From NCBI GenBank assembly GCA_937943665.1, contig CALEAR010000137.1:1-12228 (forward strand): a stretch of DNA of 12,228 nucleotides, in the 5' to 3' direction. The notes beneath the pieces are model-generated. The model saw only the letters and a program-made list of their open reading frames with translations, made no database searches and had not been told where the DNA came from. A program made the position numbers and the translations under genes. Within the stretch, counting starts at the first letter, position 1. Each line of letters begins with the position of its first letter. Shown one piece after another: positions 1-6,380 of the stretch. Origin of the DNA: an uncultured Alcanivoracaceae bacterium (lineage in GTDB: Bacteria > Pseudomonadota > Gammaproteobacteria > Pseudomonadales > Alcanivoracaceae).

Positions 1-434
1 AAGCTGCCCGCCTGTAACATGTATTCGCCCGCTTGAGGCTTAGGCTTTGCCGCTTCCTCTGGTGTGCGTGGTTTTTCTTGCACGGGTTTGGCGTTTTCAA
101 TTTTTGAGGGCTTAGGAGCAGTGGCAGGTTGGCTTGGTTTTTTAGTGCTGGGCATATCCTCTGTGGGCACCACCACTTCCATATCCGGCAATACGGCATA
201 GAAATCAAAGTAAGGGCTGTCCCCTTCTTCTTGGGTAGCGGGCTCCTCCTGAGCCACTTCATCCGCAACAGGTTCTGGTGTTTCTGATTGTTTAATGGCG
301 AGAAACACTAAGCTTGAGCCTACCACCCCCATGACCACCCCAAGAATAAAAGAGGGCCACCGCAGCTGATTTTGTTGCGGCTTGGGTGAGCGTTTGGGCG
401 AGGCGCCACGTTTTGGAGCAGTTTTACGTGCCAT
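1..434 (-). CDS. SPOR-domain, FtsN-like membrane protein (partial, C-terminus outside window)
   Basis: Only the first 144 codons are present; the gene runs off the left edge. The reading visible here has a basic cytoplasmic tail (MARKTAPKRGASPKR...), one membrane segment at about residues 28-46, then a long periplasmic linker rich in Pro, Glu, Lys and Ala. It ends at the sequence YMLQAGS (138-144), which is the typical first strand of a SPOR domain (peptidoglycan binding, denuded glycan strands). Residues 74-90 contain FDFYAVLPDMEVVVP, a short segment I associate with the SPOR proteins found beside argS in Pseudomonas. The type II topology and the SPOR start resemble the division protein FtsN, but this paralogue is not proven to be FtsN. 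The ATG lies one base after the argS stop codon with only a weak Shine-Dalgarno, so translation is probably coupled to argS. Confidence 0.85.
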   Translation of the reverse strand, partial: MARKTAPKRGASPKRSPKPQQNQLRWPSFILGVVMGVVGSSLVFLAIKQSETPEPVADEVAQEEPATQEEGDSPYFDFYAVLPDMEVVVPTEDMPSTKKPSQPATAPKPSKIENAKPVQEKPRTPEEAAKPKPQAGEYMLQAGS

Positions 435-435
435 G

Positions 436-2181
436 TTACATCCGTTCTAATGTGTTAATGCCGAGCAAACCGAGGCCCGTTTGTAAGGTTTTAGCCGTTA
501 AGGCGGCAAGCATCAATCGGCTATTTTTCTGTGCTTCGTCTTCGAGCTTTAAAATGGGGCAATGTTCATAAAAGCTCGAAAATAAACCCGCTAATTCATA
601 CAAGTAAAGGCAAAGTAAGTTGGGTAACCCTTTATCTGCCACCTGTTCCAACGTTTCTTGGAAGGTAACTAGGTGCTGTGCCAATTGGATTTCCTGGGAG
701 GCTTGCAGGGTGAAATTGCCCTGAACCTCGGAGGGAGATAAGCCCGCACGACGGAAGATACTTGCCACCCGCGTGTAAGCATAGAGTAAGTAAGGGGCTG
801 TGTTGCCATCGAAACTCAGCATTTGATTAAAATTAAAAATGTAATCACTGGTGCGGTTTTTGCTGAGATCCGCATATTTCACTGCGCTAATACCCACGGT
901 TTGTGCAATGTTGCGCAGTTCTTCTTCGGGTAGCTCAGGATTTTTTTCTTTCACTAGGGCAAAGGCTCTTTCCACAGCCTCGTTCAGTAAATCCACGAGT
1001 TTTACAGTGCCGCCGGTGCGGGTTTTAAAGGGGCGCCCATCTTCGCCGTTCATGGTACCGAAGCCCATGTGGGCAAGCTCGGTGGATTCGCCCACAAAGC
1101 CAGCGAGGCGTGCCACCGTGAACACCTGTTCGAAATGCAATCCTTGGCGTTGATCCACAAAGTAGAGTAAACGATCAGCTTTAAGGGTTTGATGGCGGTA
1201 GCGTAAGGCAGCTAGATCGCTGGTGGCGTAAAGGTAGCCGCCATCGGCCTTTTGCACAATCACAGGCAAAGGGGTGCCATCTTTTGTTTCAAAGCCTTCT
1301 AAGAAAACACACTTAGCACCCTCGCTTTCTGTGATGAGCCCCTTTTCTTCTAAAGCCTTTACCACAGTAGGTAAATCAGGGTTGTAGGCGCTTTCCCCTC
1401 GAACGTGCTCAGGTGCTAGGCTCACATTAAGGCGTTTGTAGATATCAAAGCAATGCTGCAGGGATACCTGGTTAAATTGCTCCCAGAGCGTTAAACAGTG
1501 CTGATCCCCTGATTGCAGCGCTACCACCAAATCACGGGAGCGTTTAGCAAAGGCCTCATCTTCATCAAAACGCTGCTTGGCTTGGCGATAAAACTCTTCT
1601 AAATCAGAAAGCTGATCGCTGATACTGCTGCCCTCGGGACGGCTCTCTAAAAACGCAAGCAGCATACCAAATTGTGTGCCCCAATCGCCCACGTGATTTT
1701 GGCGGATCACCTTGTGGCCTAAAAACTCCAAGGTACGAGCCACTGCATCACCAATAATAGTGGAGCGTAAATGGCCCACATGCATTTCTTGAGCGAGGTT
1801 GGGAGAGGAGTAATGCACCACCACAGTTTGGGGGGCCTCGGGCGCTTTTACTCCTAGCTTCTCAGTGTTATGCATGGCCTCTAGTGCTTGGAGTAACACG
1901 TCATCGCTTTGGAAAAAGTTTATGAACCCAGGGCCTGCAATTTCTACCTTGGCCACTTGCTCACTTTGAGGAAGTGCCGCCACAATTTTATTAGCCAACT
2001 CTCGGGGTGGCATGCCAGCGGGTTTTGCCAACATTAAAGCAATGTTAGAGGCAAAATCACCATGGCTTGCGTCGCGGGTGCGCTCAAGCTTAATGGGTGG
2101 TTGCGGGGTTTCGGGTAGCACACCCTCTTGGCGTAACTGAGAAACTGCCTGTTGAATCAGCTGAATAAAATGATCGTTCAT
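436..2181 (-). CDS. argS: Arginyl-tRNA synthetase (class I)
   Basis: ArgRS charges tRNA-Arg with arginine in the cytoplasm, using ATP. The 581-residue product has the usual length. It shows the N-terminal additional domain (about 1-115), the class I signature HVGH at 134-137 inside [17 protein letters not shown], the segment [10 protein letters not shown] (382-391) in place of a canonical KMSKS, as in most ArgRS, and a C-terminal DALR anticodon-binding helical domain (about 455-581) ending [12 protein letters not shown]. An in-frame ATG exists 13 codons upstream (2220). I chose 2181 because homologues begin near [12 protein letters not shown], and because a TATAAT box at 2222-2227 would start the transcript downstream of the longer start. 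The Shine-Dalgarno is weak at either start. argS lies 3' of priA and 5' of the SPOR gene on the same strand. Confidence 0.96.
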   Translation of the reverse strand: MNDHFIQLIQQAVSQLRQEGVLPETPQPPIKLERTRDASHGDFASNIALMLAKPAGMPPRELANKIVAALPQSEQVAKVEIAGPGFINFFQSDDVLLQALEAMHNTEKLGVKAPEAPQTVVVHYSSPNLAQEMHVGHLRSTIIGDAVARTLEFLGHKVIRQNHVGDWGTQFGMLLAFLESRPEGSSISDQLSDLEEFYRQAKQRFDEDEAFAKRSRDLVVALQSGDQHCLTLWEQFNQVSLQHCFDIYKRLNVSLAPEHVRGESAYNPDLPTVVKALEEKGLITESEGAKCVFLEGFETKDGTPLPVIVQKADGGYLYATSDLAALRYRHQTLKADRLLYFVDQRQGLHFEQVFTVARLAGFVGESTELAHMGFGTMNGEDGRPFKTRTGGTVKLVDLLNEAVERAFALVKEKNPELPEEELRNIAQTVGISAVKYADLSKNRTSDYIFNFNQMLSFDGNTAPYLLYAYTRVASIFRRAGLSPSEVQGNFTLQASQEIQLAQHLVTFQETLEQVADKGLPNLLCLYLYELAGLFSSFYEHCPILKLEDEAQKNSRLMLAALTAKTLQTGLGLLGINTLERM

Positions 2182-2221
2182 AGGGCTCGTAGGGCTAAAG
2201 TGAATAGGTTTAAGGGGCATT

Positions 2222-2251
2222 ATTATAAAGCAAAGTCACAGAAAATGTTGA
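2222..2251 (-). promoter_or_regulatory. Candidate sigma-70 promoter for argS
   Basis: On the minus strand there is a perfect -10 box TATAAT (2222-2227) preceded by TCAACA (2246-2251), a 4/6 match to the -35 consensus, with an 18-base spacer. It falls in the short gap between the priA stop and argS. Transcription would begin at about 2215 and give a leader of about 34 bases before the ATG at 2181. This is inferred from consensus only; read-through from priA is also likely. Confidence 0.45.
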
Positions 2252-2263
2252 ATGTTCTTTGGG

Positions 2264-4453
2264 TTAAGTGAGATCCACAGGGTCAACATCAAGGTGCCAA
2301 CGGGTGCGTTTGGCCAAGGGGTGTTCGGCTAACCGCTGCAAGAGGAAGGGGATATGTTTGTGCAAAATGCCACGCTGTGGAGCCAGTAGCAGAAGTTGGG
2401 CGCGATAACGGCCTTGGCGTCGTTCCATGGGGGCAGGGGCAGGGCCAAGCACAAGCACTTCTTGCTGCTGCCACAGGGGGTCTGCCACCGCTTCAAGCAG
2501 TTGTTGAGCATCGTTGGGCTGAATGGACTCAGTGCGGAATAAAGCGAGGTGGCCAAAAGGAGGAAGGCCCGCTTGTTGGCGCTCTTTCATCAATTCCTCG
2601 GCGAAGCGATGGTAATCCCCTTGGCACAGTAAGCGCAGCAGAGGGTTATCGGGCTGCCGCGTTTGCACCAGTAATCTGCCGGGGTGCTGTTGGCGGCCGG
2701 TGCGCCCAGCCACCTGTAGGATAAGCTGAGCAGCTTGTTCTGGGCCACGAAAATCTGCGCTCATAAAGCCCGCATCGGCATCAAGCATAATAGCAAGATC
2801 AAGGTTGCTGAAATGGTGGCCTTTAGCCAACATTTGGGTGCCCACGAGGATACAAGGCTCGCCCTGATGCACGGTGGCAAGTTGCTTAGAAAGGCTTCCT
2901 TTGCGTCTTGTGGTATCTCGATCGATGCGAATAATTGGATAATCAGGGAAGCGGGCCTGTAATAATTGATCAAGTTTTTCCGTACCAGCGCCGCGGTCTA
3001 ATAAATGATGGGAGCCGCATTGTGGGCAACGCTGTGGAATGGGTCTTTGGGTATCACAATGGTGGCACCGTAGCTGGTTTGCCACCCGGTGCCAGGTCAT
3101 ATGGGCATCGCAGTGGGGGCATTCGGATTGCCAACCGCAATCACCGCACAGCAGCAGGGGCGCATACCCCCTTCGGTTAATAAATACTAGTGCTTGTCGC
3201 CCTTGCTCTAGGGTGTGTTGCAGTGCTGTTAGGCTGTTATCACTCAGTGGTGTGAGTGGGTCTAACTGGCTGCAATCTTCAATATGAATGCTGGGCGGTT
3301 GCGCCTCTCCCGTGCGTTGCCGTAGTGGCAGATGCGTGAAACGGCCAAGCTGGGCGCTATGGAGGTTTTCTAAAGTGGGGGTGGCGGTGCCTAGTACCAC
3401 GGGAATATCCAATAGCTGGGCGCGCCAAATGGCCAGATCTCTTGCTGAGTAACGGAAACCATCCTGTTGTTTAAAAGAAGCGTCATGGGCTTCATCCACC
3501 ACCACAAGGCCTAGGCTTTTCATGGGAGTGAAAATGGCAGAGCGGGTGCCAATAATAATAGCGGCGTGCCCTTCCGCGGCCATTTGCCATGCGTGTAAGC
3601 GTTCTTTATCCGTGAGGCCTGAGTGGAGCACATGAATGGGCACGGTAAAACGTTGCTTAAAACGCTGAATGGTTTGTGGGGTAAGCCCAATTTCAGGCAC
3701 CAGCACCAATACCTGTTGCTGCTCTTTTAGGCGTGTTTCAATGGCTTGTAAGTAAACCTCTGTTTTGCCGCTGCCCGTGATGCCATCGAGCAAAAAAGGC
3801 GTAAAGCTGCGTGCTTGATTAATGGCATTAATGGCCACTGCTTGCTCGGCATTTGCCACCAGCGGTGCTTCCCCAAGGGGAGATGTGTGGTGCCAGTGAC
3901 TTTGTGCGGGGAGTTGTTCCACTTGCTCCACCCAACCTTTTTTTTCTAGGGCATTCAAGGCTTGGGTGCGAATATCAAATGCGGTGAGGGCGAGGCGGCT
4001 GAGGCCATTGGGGTGCTGTTGCAGGCACTGTAAGGCTTCTTGTTGTCGTGGCGCCCGTGCTAAATGCGCTGGATCCGCATGCTGCCCCTTGTGAGTTAGT
4101 CGCCAAATGAGTTCACCCCGCAGGGTGGCGCTTTCTCCTTTACGCAGGCTAGCGGGTAAGGCTGTGGCAAGCACCTCCCCAATGGGGTGATGATAGTAAG
4201 CTGCAGCTTTACGACAAAGAGTGAGTAAGTCCGGTGGCAATAAGGGGGCTGTATCAATTTGGCGAATCACCGGCTTGATTGAGGCTAAAGGCACTTGCGG
4301 CTGGCCATGTTCCCACACAATGCCAATTAAACGCCGCCGCCCAAACATTACTTCGCAGCGGCTTCCCACCGGGGGAAGCCCCTGGCCCTGAGGGAGGTAA
4401 TCAAAGAGCTGCCGCAGTGGCACGGGGACGGCAACTTTTAAAACCTGCGCCAT
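2264..4453 (-). CDS. priA: Primosomal protein N', replication restart helicase PriA
   Basis: PriA recognises abandoned replication forks and D-loops, unwinds the lagging arm 3'-5' and loads DnaB through PriB/DnaT or PriC. The 729-residue protein is the normal length. The N-terminal 3'-DNA-binding domain (about 1-100) starts VLKVAVPVPLRQLFDYLP. The SF2 helicase motifs follow: Walker A GITGSGKT (224-231), DEAH (320-323), GTATPT (355-360), GTQMLAKGHHF (538-548) and QVAGRTGR (580-587). Eight cysteines for two zinc ions are all present: C436, C439, C445, C448, C463, C466, C476 and C479. The start is supported by AAGGA six bases before the ATG and by homology from the first residues. The gene is divergent from rpmE across 164 bases and is followed after 82 bases (by the 2181 start) by argS. 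I see no clear consensus promoter for it. Confidence 0.97.
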   Translation of the reverse strand: MAQVLKVAVPVPLRQLFDYLPQGQGLPPVGSRCEVMFGRRRLIGIVWEHGQPQVPLASIKPVIRQIDTAPLLPPDLLTLCRKAAAYYHHPIGEVLATALPASLRKGESATLRGELIWRLTHKGQHADPAHLARAPRQQEALQCLQQHPNGLSRLALTAFDIRTQALNALEKKGWVEQVEQLPAQSHWHHTSPLGEAPLVANAEQAVAINAINQARSFTPFLLDGITGSGKTEVYLQAIETRLKEQQQVLVLVPEIGLTPQTIQRFKQRFTVPIHVLHSGLTDKERLHAWQMAAEGHAAIIIGTRSAIFTPMKSLGLVVVDEAHDASFKQQDGFRYSARDLAIWRAQLLDIPVVLGTATPTLENLHSAQLGRFTHLPLRQRTGEAQPPSIHIEDCSQLDPLTPLSDNSLTALQHTLEQGRQALVFINRRGYAPLLLCGDCGWQSECPHCDAHMTWHRVANQLRCHHCDTQRPIPQRCPQCGSHHLLDRGAGTEKLDQLLQARFPDYPIIRIDRDTTRRKGSLSKQLATVHQGEPCILVGTQMLAKGHHFSNLDLAIMLDADAGFMSADFRGPEQAAQLILQVAGRTGRQQHPGRLLVQTRQPDNPLLRLLCQGDYHRFAEELMKERQQAGLPPFGHLALFRTESIQPNDAQQLLEAVADPLWQQQEVLVLGPAPAPMERRQGRYRAQLLLLAPQRGILHKHIPFLLQRLAEHPLAKRTRWHLDVDPVDLT

Positions 4454-4478
4454 AGAGTGTCCTTTAATTGAATAATGC

Positions 4479-4506
4479 TTGCTTAAAATTAAGGAACTGG
4501 TATTAT
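4479..4506 (+). promoter_or_regulatory. Candidate sigma-70 promoter for rpmE
   Basis: TTGCTT (4479-4484) and TATTAT (4501-4506) are separated by 16 bases; the -10 is directly preceded by TGG. Transcription would start at about 4513, leaving a leader of about 105 bases before rpmE. The promoter lies inside the divergent priA/rpmE region, so it could also interfere with priA transcription. Called from consensus only. Confidence 0.55.
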
Positions 4507-4532
4507 TCGCGTTCCCGTTTTGCCCGGTTATG

Positions 4533-4579
4533 CCATAGGTATGGTGCCCGACTGTGCTCTAGCTCCGCTGCTAGTCAGT
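4533..4579 (+). promoter_or_regulatory. Two hairpins in the rpmE 5' leader (possible autoregulatory site)
   Basis: The leader between the candidate start of transcription and rpmE holds a dyad CCATA-GG-TATGG (4533-4544), flanked by two copies of TGCCCG (4521-4526, 4545-4550). A stem-loop follows: CTAGC / GCTAG (4559-4563, 4570-4574) with a six-base loop, extendable by ACTG/CAGT (4551-4554, 4576-4579) through an asymmetric internal loop. L31 genes in enterobacteria are known to be autogenously regulated through their leader. That this leader does the same is inference. Confidence 0.4.
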
Positions 4580-4617
4580 TGGTTGGTTCGGGTTAGCGAT
4601 GCCGTAAGGAGCGAGCC

Positions 4618-4839
4618 ATGAAAGCAGAAATTCATCCAGAATACCAGAAAGTAACCATTACCTGCAGCTGCGGTAATGTCATGAAGTCCGCATCCACACG
4701 TTGCGAAGACTTCCTTGTTGATGTTTGCTCTAAGTGTCACCCGTTTTATACAGGTACGCAGAAAGTAGCCGATTCTGGCGGTCAGATCGACAAGTTTAAA
4801 CAACGTTTTGGTGTAATTAGTTCCCGCAAAAAGGGCTGA
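4618..4839 (+). CDS. rpmE: 50S ribosomal protein L31, zinc-binding (C+) form
   Basis: The 73-residue product is the bacterial L31 protein, which bridges the 50S central protuberance and the 30S head. The start MKAEIHPEY, the segment [10 protein letters not shown] and [12 protein letters not shown] are characteristic. The zinc ligands C16, C18, C37 and C40 are all present, so this is the C+ type rather than the cysteine-free YkgM-like paralogue. A strong Shine-Dalgarno AAGGAG sits six bases before the ATG. It is a single-gene unit with its own leader and a strong terminator, divergent from priA, as in Pseudomonas. In bacteria that have both forms, C+ L31 is replaced by the zinc-free form under zinc limitation; whether a second copy exists here cannot be seen. 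Confidence 0.97.
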   Translation: MKAEIHPEYQKVTITCSCGNVMKSASTRCEDFLVDVCSKCHPFYTGTQKVADSGGQIDKFKQRFGVISSRKKG

Positions 4840-4863
4840 TTTTCGCCGATGTGTTGTCACGCG

Positions 4864-4890
4864 AAAAGCACCCTAGCGGGTGCTTTTTGT
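4864..4890 (+). terminator. Rho-independent terminator of rpmE
   Basis: A perfect 10-base-pair stem, AAAAGCACCC (4864-4873) with GGGTGCTTTT (4878-4887), closes a four-base loop TAGC. The descending arm ends in a T run followed by TGTGTTTT. It sits 24 bases after the rpmE stop codon. Confidence 0.9.
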
Positions 4891-4902
4891 GTTTTAGTAT
4901 CA

Positions 4903-4995
4903 TAGAAATTCTTTTTGGCGCTAAGCTTATCTGTTTCGCGCTAGTGGCAATTAAGCCAAAAAATTCCTAGAACCTAATGAGCCATTTGGTGGCTC
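4903..4995. repeat. Inverted repeats upstream of maeB
   Basis: Two dyads lie between the rpmE terminator and maeB. The outer one is imperfect: TAGAAATTCTTTTTGGC (4903-4919) against GCCAAAAAATTCCTA (4955-4969). The inner one is perfect: GAGCCA (4979-4984) and TGGCTC (4990-4995) with a five-base loop, ending 34 bases before the ATG. Neither is followed by a T run, so they are not terminators. They may be operator sites or a leader structure for maeB; I could not place a convincing consensus promoter in this 190-base gap. Confidence 0.35.
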
Positions 4996-5029
4996 GTAGT
5001 AATGATTAACGATTCCAGTGGAGTGCGTC

Positions 5030-6319
5030 ATGTCCGAAGATTTCAAACAGGCGGCTCTCGACTATCATGCTCACCCGCGCCCAGGGAAGATCAGTGTCGA
5101 GATAACTAAGGCCACCGAGACCGGTGCCGATTTAACCTTAGCTTATAGCCCCGGTGTGGCGGAGCCTGTGCGTGAAATCGCTCGCGAACCAGAGCTGGCC
5201 TATCGTTACACCTCAAAAGGCAACCTTGTGGCGGTGATCAGTGATGGCACCTCCATCCTTGGTTTGGGTGATTTAGGCGCCTTAGCATCTAAGCCTGTGA
5301 TGGAAGGTAAAGGGGTTTTATTTAAACGCTTTGCCGGTATTGATGTGTTCGATATTGAGGTGGAAGCTGAAGATTCCCAAGCCTTCATCGATACAGTGAC
5401 CCGCATTCATAAAACCTTTGGTGGTATTAACCTAGAGGATATTAAAGCGCCTGAATGCTTTGAAATTGAGCGTATTTTAAAGGAACAGTGCGATATTCCT
5501 GTGTTCCACGATGACCAACATGGTACCGCCATTGTGGCCTGTGCGGGTTTGCTCAATGCGTTAAAGCTCAGTGATAAAAAAATCGAAGATATTAAAGTGG
5601 TTTGTTTAGGCGCCGGTGCTGCTGGGGTGGCCACCACTAAATTAATGATCGAGATGGGTGTGCAGAAGCAAAACATTTATATGCTCGATCGCAAAGGTGT
5701 GATCCATAGCCGCCGTGATGATCTAAACCAATACAAAGCGGCCTTTGCTGTGGAAACGGATAAGCGTACCTTAGAAGATGCCATGGAAGGAGCCGATGTG
5801 TTTATTGGTGTGTCTGGTCCCGATATGCTTACCCCCGAAATGGTGGCAAGCATGGCGCCAAACCCCATTATTTTTGCTTTAGCCAACCCCGATCCTGAAA
5901 TTCGTCCTGAGTTGGCACACACAGTGCGTGATGATTTGGTAATGGCTACGGGTCGTTCGGATTATCCTAACCAAGTGAATAACGTCCTGTGCTTCCCCTT
6001 TATTTTCCGGGGTGCATTGGATGTGCGTGCCACAGCTATCAATGAAGAAATGAAAATTGCAGCGGTGCATGCCATCGCTGAAATTGCGCGACAGGATGTG
6101 CCCGACAGCGTAAGCCGGGCTTATGAGGGCGAAGTGCTGGAGTTTGGGCCTAACTATATTATTCCTAAGCCCAACGACCCTCGCTTACTTGGTGCTGTGT
6201 CTTCAGCGGTGGCTAAAGCGGCTGTGGAAAGTGGCGTGGCTCGAAAAGGTTACCCCTCTCATTACCCTTTGAATACGCTGGATGATATTTTTCCTGAGGA
6301 AGCCCGTTTAAAGCGTTAA
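5030..6319 (+). CDS. maeB: Malic enzyme, short form (malate to pyruvate plus CO2)
   Basis: This enzyme oxidatively decarboxylates L-malate to pyruvate, giving NADPH or NADH, and links the TCA cycle to gluconeogenesis and anabolic reducing power. The 429-residue protein has the malic N domain with YSPGVAEP (Tyr39 onward), [10 protein letters not shown] with the catalytic Lys candidate K94 (K88 nearby), the metal-ligand region EDI and HDDQHGTA (160-167), the Rossmann GAGAAGV (194-200), and [13 protein letters not shown] (306-318). It stops after the malic domains and lacks the C-terminal phosphotransacetylase-like domain of the approximately 760-residue enterobacterial MaeB, matching the short Pseudomonas enzyme. 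Cofactor choice cannot be told with certainty. An in-frame GTG lies at 5018, but GTGGAG ends six bases before the ATG at 5030 and decides that start. It stands alone between two terminators. Confidence 0.93.
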   Translation: MSEDFKQAALDYHAHPRPGKISVEITKATETGADLTLAYSPGVAEPVREIAREPELAYRYTSKGNLVAVISDGTSILGLGDLGALASKPVMEGKGVLFKRFAGIDVFDIEVEAEDSQAFIDTVTRIHKTFGGINLEDIKAPECFEIERILKEQCDIPVFHDDQHGTAIVACAGLLNALKLSDKKIEDIKVVCLGAGAAGVATTKLMIEMGVQKQNIYMLDRKGVIHSRRDDLNQYKAAFAVETDKRTLEDAMEGADVFIGVSGPDMLTPEMVASMAPNPIIFALANPDPEIRPELAHTVRDDLVMATGRSDYPNQVNNVLCFPFIFRGALDVRATAINEEMKIAAVHAIAEIARQDVPDSVSRAYEGEVLEFGPNYIIPKPNDPRLLGAVSSAVAKAAVESGVARKGYPSHYPLNTLDDIFPEEARLKR

Positions 6320-6336
6320 TGATGCGCGAACTTGAT

Positions 6337-6375
6337 AAAAACGCCCCAATCTTAGAAAGCTTGGGGCGTTTTTTT
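6337..6375. terminator. Bidirectional terminator shared by maeB and ponA
   Basis: AAAAACGCCCCAA (6337-6349) pairs with TTGGGGCGTTTTT (6361-6373) around an 11-base loop. On the plus strand the stem ends in seven T, terminating maeB 17 bases after its stop. On the minus strand the complement also ends in a five-T run, and the ponA stop lies just outside the hairpin at 6381-6383, so one structure can serve both convergent genes. Confidence 0.9.
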
Positions 6376-6380
6376 ATGGG

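Noticed and set aside
382..391. Missing KMSKS motif in ArgRS (residues 382-391 read [10 protein letters not shown])
   Set aside because: Most bacterial ArgRS lack a canonical KMSKS and use a functional substitute lysine elsewhere, so this is not an anomaly. The positions given are protein residues of ArgS.
386..571. Short plus-strand frame over the argS/SPOR junction
   Set aside because: It is antisense to two well-supported genes, with no Shine-Dalgarno and no recognisable domain.
4528..4860. 110-codon reading frame antisense to rpmE
   Set aside because: It lies entirely opposite rpmE and its leader and terminator, has no recognisable family features, and is explained as a shadow of the real gene.
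5018..5029. GTG start four codons upstream for maeB
   Set aside because: The GTG is itself part of the Shine-Dalgarno GTGGAG placed six bases before the ATG at 5030, so the ATG is the better start.
4840..5029. Possible small RNA or small gene between rpmE and maeB
   Set aside because: The strong hairpin is fully explained as the rpmE terminator, and no reading frame with a ribosome site or consensus promoter is visible in the rest.
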